Source: Pseudahrensia aquimaris (lineage in GTDB: Bacteria > Pseudomonadota > Alphaproteobacteria > Rhizobiales > Rhizobiaceae). From it: DNA of 64,000 nucleotides. This document shows, piece after piece, positions 25,440-34,490 of this stretch. The DNA lies in the NCBI RefSeq assembly GCF_042676045.1, contig NZ_JBHTJV010000009.1, positions 496,001 to 560,000 of the forward strand. Reading direction: 5' to 3'. A model generated the notes under the pieces. That model searched no databases and was not told where the DNA came from. It worked only from the letters and a program-made list of their open reading frames with translations. The position numbers and the translations under genes are program-made. Numbering within the stretch: position 1 is the stretch's first letter; each line of letters starts with the position of its first letter.

Positions 25440-26405
25440 CTAAAACAGCGTGCGCAGATCGCTGAGCTTATCGTTGATCAACCAGCCGTAATAGTTTTCC
25501 TGCGGCAGCAGCGCGGCCTTGCCTTGTGCTTTGCGCCGCTTGTTTTTTGCCGCCAATTGTCGGGCCCGTATCGTTACATTGCCAAGATTGTAAAGCGTCG
25601 CTGTCACACCGGGATTTTGCGAAATGTCGTAGCCGGCGGTTGAGCGATAGACGTCAATCGAATGGCGCAACACGGCGGCCATATAAATCAGCGTCGAGTC
25701 CGGCTCCATGATCGTATTGTAAACTTCTGGTGCACGTGTTGCCCGAAGGCGCGGCTCGCGGGGAAATTTCGAGCGAACGAGGTCATTCACCTTTAGCGCC
25801 GTCAGCGGGTTTAGCTGGCCAAGACCGAATGTCTGACCTGCGTAAAGTGGCTGGAAGAACACGCGCCCAAATCGTGAGTTGGGCCAGCGCTTTCCGGCAA
25901 CTGTTTTGCCCCGATACGCCGTGTTCCAAACGGACTCGCGACACGTCCACTTGTCATAATCGCTGCGCAGCGATCCGCACTTCTTAAAAGCTGGCTGGTT
26001 GATAAGCTCAACCACCGATACCCCGTCATATTCAAACGAAAGTGATTGGCCGAGATAGGACAGCGCCTTCGTGTAATAATTCTGGAGGCGGTCGTAAGCG
26101 TCCACATTGTAGGTGTGCTCGCCCACAAGCGCTCCTGCGATATGAATCGGATCAATGCCAAATGCTTTTGCTGCGCTGTTGATTTTGCCGCGCAGCTTCT
26201 TGTCCCGCGCTAGTAGATTTCGGATTTTCAGATACTTTTTATCGAACGTCGTTTTGCGTGCCTTTGTGCGTTTGATGGAGCCCCCCGGAATTTTCGGCTG
26301 CGTCGCATTGCGGTTCCCAGGAGGCACAACACTTGCCGCAAAGCTCGGCGTTATCTGCAAAATTGCAAAGACAAGGGCTGCGAAGAATATCGAAAAGCGG
26401 GTCAT
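25440..26405 (-). CDS. DUF1402 family secreted protein, lysozyme-fold pattern
   Basis: This 321-residue protein has a signal peptide (MTRFSIFFAALVFAILQITP, probable cleavage after SFA) and is annotated in families as DUF1402. The order of motifs resembles SLT-type lytic transglycosylases: a glutamate in GALVGEHTYN (Glu96), then FGLGQLNPLTAL (193-204), like the SLT GLMQ-x-P-x-TA, then TLYNLGN (270-276), like AAYNAGPG. It would act on peptidoglycan in the periplasm; this is inference. Two cysteines (143 and 155) could form a disulfide. It converges on the HTH gene and diverges from the aldehyde dehydrogenase. Confidence 0.85.
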   Translation of the reverse strand: MTRFSIFFAALVFAILQITPSFAASVVPPGNRNATQPKIPGGSIKRTKARKTTFDKKYLKIRNLLARDKKLRGKINSAAKAFGIDPIHIAGALVGEHTYNVDAYDRLQNYYTKALSYLGQSLSFEYDGVSVVELINQPAFKKCGSLRSDYDKWTCRESVWNTAYRGKTVAGKRWPNSRFGRVFFQPLYAGQTFGLGQLNPLTALKVNDLVRSKFPREPRLRATRAPEVYNTIMEPDSTLIYMAAVLRHSIDVYRSTAGYDISQNPGVTATLYNLGNVTIRARQLAAKNKRRKAQGKAALLPQENYYGWLINDKLSDLRTLF

Positions 26406-26574
26406 GGAAATTAAACGGGCAGGGCGTGAGCGGATATGATGCCTCTATAGCCGTTTTCCACCGTGATGTCGTGGCGGAAAAGTGACGCCTGCGCAAATTC
26501 GGGGGTGGTCCAACGCCCTTCCAAGCCCTAAATGGCACTCAGGACGAATTTAGCACCGCCGAGAGGGCAAGCGC

Positions 26575-28029
26575 ATGAACAACGCAAAACAATTTTACAT
26601 AAACGGCCAATGGGTTGATCCAATAGATGGCACTGACCTCGACGTAATCAATCCATCAACCGAAGAAGTTGTGGACACGATTTCGCTCGGCGGCACCGCT
26701 GATTCTGAAGCGGCAATCGCTGCGGCGAAGACGGCTTTCAAAACATGGGCTTGGTCGACCAAGAAAGAGAGACTCGATCTGATGCGCTCGATTCTCGATA
26801 TCTATAACAAGCGCGCCGACGAAATGGGCGAAACAATTTCCAAGGAAATGGGCGCTCCCGTTGATATGTCAAAGACATCTCAGTCGGGCACGGGCTCATA
26901 TCACATTCAGGGCTTTATTGACACGCTGGAGGAATTCGAATTCGAGCGCCCGCTGCGCGAAGACGCTCCGCGCGACAAAATTTTGTACGAGCCAATTGGC
27001 GTTTGCGGCCTGATTACACCGTGGAACTGGCCAATGAACCAGATCGCGCTGAAGGTCATGCCCGCACTCGCCACCGGCTGCACCATGATCTTGAAGCCAT
27101 CGGAACTGTCTCCGCTGTCCGGCATGTTGTTTGCCGACATTCTCCATGAGGCGGGGGTGCCCAAGGGTGTCTTCAATTTGGTGAATGGTGATGGCCCCGG
27201 CGTCGGCACAACGCTGTCTGGCCACAAGGATGTGGACATGGTTTCCTTCACCGGCTCAACCCGCGCTGGTCGTCTGATCACCAAAAATGCTGCTGAAACA
27301 GTCAAGCGCGTATCGCTGGAACTGGGCGGCAAGGGCGCGAACATCGTGTTTGCCGATGCGCCAGAAAAAGCGGTTCAGCAGGGCGTGATGCGGTGCTTCA
27401 ACAACACTGGACAATCGTGTAACGCACCGACCCGCATGTTGGTCGAGCGCTCACGCTACGACGAGGCTGTGGAGCAGGCAAAGGCACAAGCCGAAAAAAC
27501 TGCCGTAGACCTCGCTTCCCGCGAAGGCCGCCACATCGGCCCTCTCGTCTCGCAGATGCAGTATGACAAAGTGCAGGCGCTGATCGAGGCTGGTATCAAA
27601 GAAGATAAAGCGACATTGGTTGCCGGTGGTTTGGGCCGCCCCGACGGCATGAACCGCGGCTATTTCGTGCGCCCGACGATCTTCGCCGATTGCCACAACG
27701 ACATGAAGATCATGCGAGAGGAAATTTTCGGACCTGTTCTGGCGATGATGCCCTTCGACACCGAAGAAGAAGCCATCGAAATCGCCAACGACACCGACTA
27801 CGGGCTTACCAACTACATCCAGACCGAAGACGGCGAAAAGGCCAATCGCGTCGCCCGGCGCATGCGCACGGGCATGGTGGACATGAACGGCATGGGCCGC
27901 TCGGCTCGTTCGCCCTTTGGTGGTTACAAACAGTCCGGCAATGGTCGCGAAGGCGGTGTTTGGGGTATGGATGAGTTCCTCGAAGTCAAAGCCGTCGGTG
28001 GCTGGTTCCCAGACGCACCCAACGGCTAA
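26575..28029 (+). CDS. NAD(P)-dependent aldehyde dehydrogenase family protein
   Basis: This 484-residue aldehyde dehydrogenase has the catalytic cysteine in NNTGQSCNAPTRM and the general-base glutamate in SLELGGKGANI. The coenzyme region PWNWPMNQIALKVMPAL and the usual C-terminal FGGYKQSGNGREGG are intact. It oxidises an aldehyde to the acid; the substrate cannot be read from motifs. A GAGAGGG ribosome site precedes the ATG. The 169-base upstream gap, shared with the divergent DUF1402 gene, contains an imperfect inverted repeat (TTTTCCACC / GGCGGAAAA). A crotonase-like gene follows 24 bases later. Confidence 0.93.
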   Translation: MNNAKQFYINGQWVDPIDGTDLDVINPSTEEVVDTISLGGTADSEAAIAAAKTAFKTWAWSTKKERLDLMRSILDIYNKRADEMGETISKEMGAPVDMSKTSQSGTGSYHIQGFIDTLEEFEFERPLREDAPRDKILYEPIGVCGLITPWNWPMNQIALKVMPALATGCTMILKPSELSPLSGMLFADILHEAGVPKGVFNLVNGDGPGVGTTLSGHKDVDMVSFTGSTRAGRLITKNAAETVKRVSLELGGKGANIVFADAPEKAVQQGVMRCFNNTGQSCNAPTRMLVERSRYDEAVEQAKAQAEKTAVDLASREGRHIGPLVSQMQYDKVQALIEAGIKEDKATLVAGGLGRPDGMNRGYFVRPTIFADCHNDMKIMREEIFGPVLAMMPFDTEEEAIEIANDTDYGLTNYIQTEDGEKANRVARRMRTGMVDMNGMGRSARSPFGGYKQSGNGREGGVWGMDEFLEVKAVGGWFPDAPNG

Positions 28030-28053
28030 GCACTCGCCAGAAGGAATACGACT

Positions 28054-28899
28054 ATGGCTGATCCGGTTCTCTATGAAAAAGATGGCCGGATCGGCCGCAT
28101 CATCCTCAATCGTCCCGAACGGATGAACGCTATCGACGATGATCTGCCTGCTGCTCTTGAAGACGCGGTAAAGCGGGCGGACACTGACCGCGGTGTGCAT
28201 GTGATGATCTTGTCTGGCGCTGGCAAAGCATTTTGTGCTGGCTATGACATGGCCGAATATGCCGCCGATCCCGACAATCCGTTCACGCAAGACATGCCAT
28301 GGGATCCGCTGCAGGATTACCAGTTCATGTGGGCCAACACGCAGCACTTCATGTCTATATGGCGTGCGATGAAGCCAGTCATCTGCAAGGTTCACGGCTA
28401 TGCTGTAGCCGGTGGTTCCGACATCGCGCTGTGCGCTGATCTTACTTACATGGCTGACGACGCGCAGATCGGTTACATGCCTGCCCGTGTTTGGGGTTGT
28501 CCGACGACAGCCATGTGGGTCTATCGGCTTGGCCCAGAAAAGGCGAAGCGCATGATGCTGACAGGCGATAAGGTCTCCGGCAAAGAGGCGGAGGAGATGG
28601 GCCTTATTCTCAAGTCTGTTCCAGCTGAAAAGCTTGATGATGAGGTCGAAGCCATGGCCGCGCGAATGGCGTCGGTGCCGATCAACCAACTCGCCATGCA
28701 GAAAATGGTAATCAATCAGGCCATCGAAGCGACCGGCTTGATGAATACCCAGCGCCTCGCCACACTGTTTGATGGCATCACCCGTCATTCGCCTGAAGGG
28801 ATCAACTTCAAACACCGCTCTGAAAAGGTGGGTTGGAAACAGGCTGTGAAAGAGCGCGACAAAGGCACCTATGATTGGACCCGCGACGAAGAGATTTAG
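28054..28899 (+). CDS. Crotonase/enoyl-CoA hydratase family protein with altered active-site acids
   Basis: This 281-residue crotonase-fold protein (IGRIILNRPERMNAID, LSGAGKAFCAGYDMAEY) carries the oxyanion-hole segments. The two glutamates that make a true hydratase are missing: the GGCE-type position reads AVAGGSDIALCADL, and the PE-type position reads YMPARVWGCPTT. It is therefore unlikely to be an ordinary enoyl-CoA hydratase and may be a CoA-ester isomerase, hydrolase or C-C lyase. A clear AAGGA site precedes the ATG, and it is in operon with the aldehyde dehydrogenase. Confidence 0.85.
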   Translation: MADPVLYEKDGRIGRIILNRPERMNAIDDDLPAALEDAVKRADTDRGVHVMILSGAGKAFCAGYDMAEYAADPDNPFTQDMPWDPLQDYQFMWANTQHFMSIWRAMKPVICKVHGYAVAGGSDIALCADLTYMADDAQIGYMPARVWGCPTTAMWVYRLGPEKAKRMMLTGDKVSGKEAEEMGLILKSVPAEKLDDEVEAMAARMASVPINQLAMQKMVINQAIEATGLMNTQRLATLFDGITRHSPEGINFKHRSEKVGWKQAVKERDKGTYDWTRDEEI

Positions 28900-28974
28900 C
28901 CGCATGGCGTTTTCGCAGCCAACACTCACGTTATGGGGTAGAGAGAAAACCGTCCTTTAAGACTGGAAGTCCCC

Positions 28975-29613
28975 ATGCCGCGCAAAGCCCTCACCATTTT
29001 TCTTGCAGGTCTCGCCACAATGAACCTGTTTAACGCCACCGCCTCAGAAAGTGGGATCGAAACCCCGAAATACGCAATTATCGAGCAAGCTGATGGTGTG
29101 GAGCTGCGCGTTTATTCTCCACGCATCGTCGCTGAGGTAACCGTTGCTGCCCCGTCGCGCGAGGCGGCGTCGAGCATGGGCTTCGGTCCGCTGGCCAACT
29201 ACATTTTCGGTCAGAACATCAGCTCCGATAAAATCGCAATGACCGCACCCGTGACGACCACGCCGCAAGCGGGTGAGAAGATTGCCATGACGGCGCCTGT
29301 GACGACCGCCCCTAGCGAAAGCGGCAGCTACACCGTGCGCTTCACCATGCCATCCAAATGGACGATGGAAACACTGCCCAAGCCGCTGGACGAGAATGTA
29401 AAGCTGGTTCAGCTTGAGGAGGAGCGCCGCATTGTCTTTGGTTTCATAGGTCCGCGCACGCCGGAGCGCATTGAAGCGGCTGAAAAGGCGTTAGCGGAAT
29501 TTGCTGAAGCCCGCGATCTGGAAGTGGCAGCAGCGCCCGCAATTGCCGGATACAGCTCTCCCCGCGTGCCGCAGGCTGATCGCAAGTGGGAAGTTTGGCA
29601 GGATTTGCGCTAA
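28975..29613 (+). CDS. SOUL family heme-binding-like exported protein
   Basis: This 212-residue protein has an N-terminal signal peptide (MPRKALTIFLAGLATMNLFN...ATA). The SOUL domain follows (PKYAIIEQADGVELRVYSPRI near the start; KIAMTAPVTT occurs twice; YTVRFTMPSKWTMETLPKP). SOUL proteins bind haem or related tetrapyrroles; the bacterial role is unknown. The repeated IAMTAPVTT element at about residues 84-110 is typical of the family. It ends 9 bases before the exonuclease gene, so transcription may read through. Confidence 0.88.
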   Translation: MPRKALTIFLAGLATMNLFNATASESGIETPKYAIIEQADGVELRVYSPRIVAEVTVAAPSREAASSMGFGPLANYIFGQNISSDKIAMTAPVTTTPQAGEKIAMTAPVTTAPSESGSYTVRFTMPSKWTMETLPKPLDENVKLVQLEEERRIVFGFIGPRTPERIEAAEKALAEFAEARDLEVAAAPAIAGYSSPRVPQADRKWEVWQDLR

Positions 29614-29622
29614 GCTCGTTTT

Positions 29623-30633
29623 ATGCGCCCTGACGATCTTCTCCACCCCACGCCCAAGGGCCTGTATTGCCCGCCCGGCGATTTCTATATTGATCCCGTT
29701 CAGCCCGTCGAAACCGCGCTGATTACCCACGGCCATGCGGATCATGCAAGGGCAGGGCACGACACGGTTTTCGCCACACAGCAAACGCTCGACATCATGG
29801 CCATCCGTTACGGGGCAGACCACTGCACAGCTCCCCACGCTGTTGATTTACGCGAGACGTTTTCGCTGAACGGTGTGACAGTCGGCTTCTACCCCGCTGG
29901 CCATGTGCTGGGTTCAGCACAGATTCTGGTCGAATTCGACGGCACCCGAATCGTCGCATCGGGCGACTATAAGCGCCGTAAAGACCCGACCTGCGAGCCA
30001 TTTGAGCCCGTCGCCTGCGACGTGTTCATAACAGAAGCCACCTTCGCGCTCCCCGTCTTCCGCCACCCCAACGACCGCGCCGAAATCGACAAACTTATAG
30101 CTTCCGTGCGCCAATTCCCCGAAAGCGCCCATCTGGTTGGCGTCTATGCCTTGGGTAAGGCGCAGCGGGTCATCAGCCTTATCCGCGGGGCTGGCCACAA
30201 CGCTCCCATCTACATTCACGGTTCGCTGGCCAAATTGTGCGACTACTACGAAAGCCAGGGAATTGATCTGGGGGTTCTGGAACCGGCAACGGTGGCCAAC
30301 AGCAAGAAGGGCGACTTTGCGGGCGCGATCGTGCTTGGCCCGCCATCGGCCTTCACCGACAAATGGGCACGGCGCTTCCCTGACCCAATCACCTGTTTCT
30401 GCTCCGGCTGGATGCAGGTGCGCCAACGCGCCAAACAACGCGGCGTCGAACTGCCCATCATCCTGTCCGATCACTGCGACTGGGACGAACTGCTCGACAC
30501 AATTTTGGAAGTCGCCCCCAAGGAGGTCTGGGTCACCCACGGCCGCGACGACGCGCTGGTGCGCTGGTGTACCATGAACAACATCAAAGCCCGCCCGCTT
30601 CATTTGGTTGGGTATGAGGATGAGAACGAGTGA
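29623..30633 (+). CDS. Ligase-associated DNA-damage-response exonuclease (metallo-beta-lactamase fold)
   Basis: This 336-residue MBL/beta-CASP-like nuclease has the metal motif THGHADHARAG near residue 40. Later ligand regions are HVLGSAQILVEFDGTRIVASGDYKRR, a C-terminal SDHCDWDEL and VWVTHGRDDALV. It belongs to the family found beside ATP-dependent DNA ligases in bacteria and is presumed to trim DNA ends. Its stop overlaps the ligase start (GTGA), so the pair is coupled. The SOUL gene ends 9 bases upstream. Confidence 0.93.
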   Translation: MRPDDLLHPTPKGLYCPPGDFYIDPVQPVETALITHGHADHARAGHDTVFATQQTLDIMAIRYGADHCTAPHAVDLRETFSLNGVTVGFYPAGHVLGSAQILVEFDGTRIVASGDYKRRKDPTCEPFEPVACDVFITEATFALPVFRHPNDRAEIDKLIASVRQFPESAHLVGVYALGKAQRVISLIRGAGHNAPIYIHGSLAKLCDYYESQGIDLGVLEPATVANSKKGDFAGAIVLGPPSAFTDKWARRFPDPITCFCSGWMQVRQRAKQRGVELPIILSDHCDWDELLDTILEVAPKEVWVTHGRDDALVRWCTMNNIKARPLHLVGYEDENE

Positions 30634-32267
30634 AATCCTTCGCCCACCTTCTAGACCGCCTAGTCCTCACCCCATCGCGCAATCAGAAGATTGCTTTGAT
30701 GGTGGATTATTTTTCGCGCACGCCGGACCCGGATCGGGGCTATGCGCTGGCGGCGATTACGCGGGATTTGGATGTGGCTTCGGTGAAGCCTGCCATGTTG
30801 CGCGAGCTCGTGGCGGAGCGGATGGACGAGGAGTTGTTTCGGCTTTCCTATGACTATGTGGGCGATTTGGCGGAGACTGTCGCATTGGTTTGGGATGCCG
30901 ACCGGCGCACCATGAAACCGGGGGCAGCCCCCGCCCAACCCGCTTCAAGCGAGGAAGCTATCCCGCTCACGCTCACCCACATCGTTGAAACGCTGAACAG
31001 CCTTGGCAAGACGCAGGCCATGCGGCAGGTGGCGGATTGGTTGGATCAACTGGACGCTTCTGGCCGCTATGCGCTGCTGAAACTCATTACCGGCGGCATG
31101 CGGATCGGCGTGTCGGCACGGCTGGCCAAACAGGCGCTGGCGCAACTGGGCAACCTTGATGTCATCGAAATCGAGGAACTCTGGCACGGGCTGGAAATCC
31201 CCTACACCGATCTCTTCGCCTGGCTGACGGGCGGCGCGCCGAAGCCCAAACACCTCGCTGCCGCACCCTTTCGCCCTGTCATGCTCGCCAATCCGCTGGC
31301 CGATACCGACATGCGCAAACTCGATCCGCAGGACTATGCGGCTGAGTGGAAATGGGACGGCATTCGCGTTCAGGTGACGAGTGAGGCGGGCACGCGCCGT
31401 CTCTATTCGCGAACCGGTGACGACATTGGCCGCGCCTTTCCCGATTTGCTGGAGCGTATGGATTTTGAAGGTTCGCTCGATGGCGAACTGCTGGTGGGCC
31501 GTCCGCAATCCGATGGCACGATTGAAGTGGGTTCGTTCAGCGATTTGCAGCAGCGGCTTAACCGCAAGACGGTCTCCAAGAAGCTGCTCGCCTCCCATCC
31601 TGTCTTCGTGCGGGCCTACGATCTGCTGGCCGATGGAAGCCGTAACCTGCGCGAAGACCCTTTCAGCGACCGTCGAAAGCGGCTGGAAGATTTTCTGCCA
31701 AACCTCGACACGACAGGGTTTGATCTGTCGCCATTGGTTGAATTCGAGGATTGGGATCATCTGGCCAGCACACGCGAAAACCTGCCCCATCCGGTGATCG
31801 AAGGGGTGATGATCAAGCGGTGGGACTCGGTCTATGTGCCCGGTCGCCCCAAAGGCCCGTGGTTCAAATGGAAACGCGACCCGATGCTGATCGACGCCGT
31901 GCTGATGTACGCCCAGCGCGGCCACGGCAAGCGCTCAAGCTATTATTCGGACTACACGTTCGGCGTCTGGAAGGGCGATGAACTCGTGCCCGTCGGCAAG
32001 GCCTATTTCGGATTCACCGACGAGGAACTGAAGCAGATCGACAAATATGTCCGCGACAACACCCGCGAGCGCTTCGGCCCCGTCCGGTCAGTCACTGCCA
32101 ACCGGGGGCAAGGCTTGGTGTTGGAAGTCGCCTTCGAGGGCCTGCAACGGTCAACGCGTCACAAATCCGGGGTGGCCATGCGTTTCCCACGCATTTCCCG
32201 TCTGCGCTGGGACAAGCCGCCGAACGAGGCGGACACGATTGAAAGCGTGGAAGCGCTGTTGGCTTAA
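30630..32267 (+). CDS. ATP-dependent DNA ligase (LigB/LigC-like with N-terminal DNA-binding domain)
   Basis: This 545-residue ligase has an N-terminal DNA-binding domain of about 200 residues, an adenylation domain with the AMP-accepting lysine in EWKWDGIR (Lys241), and an OB-fold. SLDGELLV, GVMIKRW and WFKWKRDP form the later nucleotidyl-transferase motifs. It seals nicks using ATP, in addition to the NAD-dependent LigA expected elsewhere. GTG at 30630 overlaps the exonuclease stop. It converges on the endonuclease III-like gene with a 4-base overlap of stops. Confidence 0.94.
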   Translation: MKSFAHLLDRLVLTPSRNQKIALMVDYFSRTPDPDRGYALAAITRDLDVASVKPAMLRELVAERMDEELFRLSYDYVGDLAETVALVWDADRRTMKPGAAPAQPASSEEAIPLTLTHIVETLNSLGKTQAMRQVADWLDQLDASGRYALLKLITGGMRIGVSARLAKQALAQLGNLDVIEIEELWHGLEIPYTDLFAWLTGGAPKPKHLAAAPFRPVMLANPLADTDMRKLDPQDYAAEWKWDGIRVQVTSEAGTRRLYSRTGDDIGRAFPDLLERMDFEGSLDGELLVGRPQSDGTIEVGSFSDLQQRLNRKTVSKKLLASHPVFVRAYDLLADGSRNLREDPFSDRRKRLEDFLPNLDTTGFDLSPLVEFEDWDHLASTRENLPHPVIEGVMIKRWDSVYVPGRPKGPWFKWKRDPMLIDAVLMYAQRGHGKRSSYYSDYTFGVWKGDELVPVGKAYFGFTDEELKQIDKYVRDNTRERFGPVRSVTANRGQGLVLEVAFEGLQRSTRHKSGVAMRFPRISRLRWDKPPNEADTIESVEALLA

Positions 32268-32947
32268 TCGCGCCCCGCGTAAAACACGCACAGGTGGTTG
32301 ACGAAACACGTCTCGCATTTGGGTGCGCGTGAGGCGCAAACCTTCTTGCCAAATTCCAGCAACCAGAAATGTCCATCGCGCTTGGCCCAGTCGGGTGTGC
32401 GGTCTTCGAGGCTTTGCGCGGTCTGCGCTTCGGTCTTGCCCTGCGCCAGGCCAGTGCGGTTGCAGACGCGGTGAACGTGGGTGTCCACCGCGATAACGTC
32501 GTGGTCAAAGGTGAAGCTCATCACGATGTCCGCGCATTTGCGCCCGATCCCGGGCAGGCTCATCAGGCCCTCGCGGGTTTGCGGCACCACGCCGCCATGA
32601 TCGTCGAGCAGCGCACGGCACATCTTTTTCAGATTGCGTGTTTTCGTGTTGTAGAGGCCAGCAGGCTTGATCGCCTGTGCCACCACGTCATCGTCCAGTG
32701 CCAATATCCCGCCGGGCGTATCGGCCAGCGCGAACAATGCCTGTGAGGCGGCAGCCGTGTTTTGATCACGGCTTTGGGCGGACAGCATGCACGACACACA
32801 AGAGCGAAAAGGGTCCGGCTGATCTTTCGGGCCTTTGGCAGTCGGCGTTCGGCCCGGCATGTTGCTTTCCATCAGCCGGTAGAGCTCTTCCACCTGTTTG
32901 GGCTTCAGCAGGTCTTCGGCAAAGGCTTTGCGTTTGGCTTGACTCAT
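32264..32947 (-). CDS. Endonuclease III-family DNA glycosylase (paralogue 1)
   Basis: This 227-residue HhH-GPD DNA glycosylase removes oxidised pyrimidines. The helix-hairpin-helix SLPGIGRKCADIV has the catalytic lysine (K of GRKCA), and IAVDTHVHRV has the catalytic aspartate. The C-terminal 4Fe-4S site is CX6CX2CX5C (CASRAPKCETCFVNHLC). It is less similar to textbook Nth than the gene at 34.5 kb. The start at 32947 has a GGAGAA site, 11 bases after the methyltransferase stop, so the two form a leftward repair operon. Confidence 0.93.
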   Translation of the reverse strand: MSQAKRKAFAEDLLKPKQVEELYRLMESNMPGRTPTAKGPKDQPDPFRSCVSCMLSAQSRDQNTAAASQALFALADTPGGILALDDDVVAQAIKPAGLYNTKTRNLKKMCRALLDDHGGVVPQTREGLMSLPGIGRKCADIVMSFTFDHDVIAVDTHVHRVCNRTGLAQGKTEAQTAQSLEDRTPDWAKRDGHFWLLEFGKKVCASRAPKCETCFVNHLCVFYAGRD

Positions 32948-32958
32948 AGAGTTCTCCG

Positions 32959-33897
32959 CTATGCGGCGTTCACAACGCCCGCTTCCCAGCCGAGCATGGC
33001 GCGTTTGCGCGTCAGACCCCAGTGATAACCGGTCAGCGTGCCGTCTTTTCCAAGGACACGATGACACGGCACCACAAACGAAATCGGGTTGCGGCCAACC
33101 GCCGTTCCCACAGCGCGGGGCGCATCGGGGCGGCCCAGTGATTGCGCAAGGCCCGAATAGGTCGTCGCACCACCGAGCGGAATGTTGAGCAGACCTTCCC
33201 AAACACGAATTTGAAAATCCGTGCCAATCAAGACAACCCGCAAAGGCTCCTCCGCACGCCACTTGGAAGGGTCGAACACCCGCGCCGCATAGGGCGCAGT
33301 CGCCGCTTCGTCCTCGAAATACTGCGCTTTAGGCCAGCGCTTCACCATATCTTCCAGCGCCGTCTTGCGGTCAAAAATCTGGCTCTTGCCCTGGTGCCGC
33401 CCAAGACTTTCGCCCGTATCATCATCGGCAAAAGCGATGCCAGCAAGCCCGCGATCCGTGGCCATGATGAGCGCCATACCAAAAGGGGATGGGTGAAACC
33501 CATAACGAATTTCCAACCCCTCGCCCTTTGCCTTGAATTGCCCCGGCGACATGGCTTCATGGGTCACGAACAGATCGTGCAGCCGCCCCGGGCCGGAAAG
33601 GCCAAGCTCATAAGCCGTATCCAACAGCGGCAAGCCATCGCCAAGCAGCCGCTTGGCGTGGTCTAAGGTGAGTGCCTGCAGGAAAGCCTTGGGCGACAGC
33701 CCCGCCCAGCGGGTGAACGTCTTTTGCAGCCGTGTTTCGCCAAGACCGGTCAGTGCCGACAACTCGTCCATCGTCGGGTGATCGCGCCAGTTTTCCGTCA
33801 GATGCTCCAGAACCTGCCGCACGATCACATAGTCACTGTGGCGCTCATGCAGATCGGCTGACGGGGTCAGGCTGGTCATGTCGGGTTGGTATGTCAT
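32959..33897 (-). CDS. AraC-type HTH fused to methylated-DNA-protein cysteine methyltransferase (Ada-like without the N-terminal Cys domain)
   Basis: This 312-residue fusion has an N-terminal AraC helix-turn-helix (residues about 25-115: TMDELSALTGLGETRLQKTF...MSPGQFKAKG) and a C-terminal O6-alkylguanine methyltransferase with VPCHRVLG. The acceptor is Cys278. The zinc-type cysteine domain that makes E. coli Ada a methyl-phosphotriester sensor is absent, so it repairs O6-alkylguanine and perhaps regulates differently. The ATG at 33897 has a GAGG site 8 bases before it. The EndoIII paralogue follows in the same operon. Confidence 0.92.
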   Translation of the reverse strand: MTYQPDMTSLTPSADLHERHSDYVIVRQVLEHLTENWRDHPTMDELSALTGLGETRLQKTFTRWAGLSPKAFLQALTLDHAKRLLGDGLPLLDTAYELGLSGPGRLHDLFVTHEAMSPGQFKAKGEGLEIRYGFHPSPFGMALIMATDRGLAGIAFADDDTGESLGRHQGKSQIFDRKTALEDMVKRWPKAQYFEDEAATAPYAARVFDPSKWRAEEPLRVVLIGTDFQIRVWEGLLNIPLGGATTYSGLAQSLGRPDAPRAVGTAVGRNPISFVVPCHRVLGKDGTLTGYHWGLTRKRAMLGWEAGVVNAA

Positions 33898-33983
33898 GGC
33901 AAAACCTCGCACATCGTTTGTGTGAAGTCAGCAAACCGCATCGCGCCGTACACAGCCACCCGATACCTGCACGAGGAAGAAAA

Positions 33984-34469
33984 CTATCGCTTGGCGCGGG
34001 AAAGGGCGTTGGAAAATGCTTCAGCGAAACTTTCGCGGTCGAGTGGGTTGAGGAAATAGCCCAACTCCACGGCCTTTGCGCGATTCGCAACCCGCATTTT
34101 CGTGATGCCGATCTCGTCGTGGCGTTCCACTTCAAACCGTGTGCCAAATTGGTCGAAGCGATGCTCTTGCTCGCGCCCTTTTGGCGTTACTTTGCGCACC
34201 AGAACGTGCGCGCGGGAAACTTCCACATCCTCATAAGCTTTAGCCGAACGGTAATTGGCTTTAAAGGCCCAATAAATCAGCAGAAAATCCAGCCCCATAA
34301 AGCCAAGGACAGGCCACAGACCCAGCGCAAAGAAAAAAACACCCACACCAAAACAGATCAGCCCGAACACGCCCATGAGAATGCGAAAACCCTGCCCATC
34401 GAGCGAGCGATAGGGGGTTAGCCGTGCGGCAAAAACGAGATCGTCGGCGGTGATGTTGTGCGCGCTCAT
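33984..34469 (-). CDS. DUF2244 membrane protein
   Basis: This 161-residue protein has two adjacent transmembrane segments (FRILMGVFGLICFGVGVFFF, LWPVLGFMGLDFLLIYWAF) followed by a soluble domain, matching DUF2244 of alphaproteobacteria. The function is unknown, and nothing ties it to repair apart from its position. The start ATG at 34469 lies only 21 bases from the divergent nth start at 34491, so the promoters of each must overlap the other gene's beginning. Confidence 0.88.
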   Translation of the reverse strand: MSAHNITADDLVFAARLTPYRSLDGQGFRILMGVFGLICFGVGVFFFALGLWPVLGFMGLDFLLIYWAFKANYRSAKAYEDVEVSRAHVLVRKVTPKGREQEHRFDQFGTRFEVERHDEIGITKMRVANRAKAVELGYFLNPLDRESFAEAFSNALSRAKR

Positions 34470-34490
34470 TTGCTCAGTATAGATCACCCC

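Noticed and set aside
25465..25485. TTGATCAA as an FNR site
   Set aside because: The half-sites have no 4-base spacer, and the site lies inside a coding region far from any promoter.
27451..28929. 492-residue open frame on the minus strand
   Set aside because: It lies entirely opposite the aldehyde dehydrogenase and crotonase genes, has no family motif, and is a codon-bias shadow.
30945..31925. 326-residue minus-strand open frame inside the ligase gene
   Set aside because: It is antisense to the conserved ligase with no ribosome site or motif.
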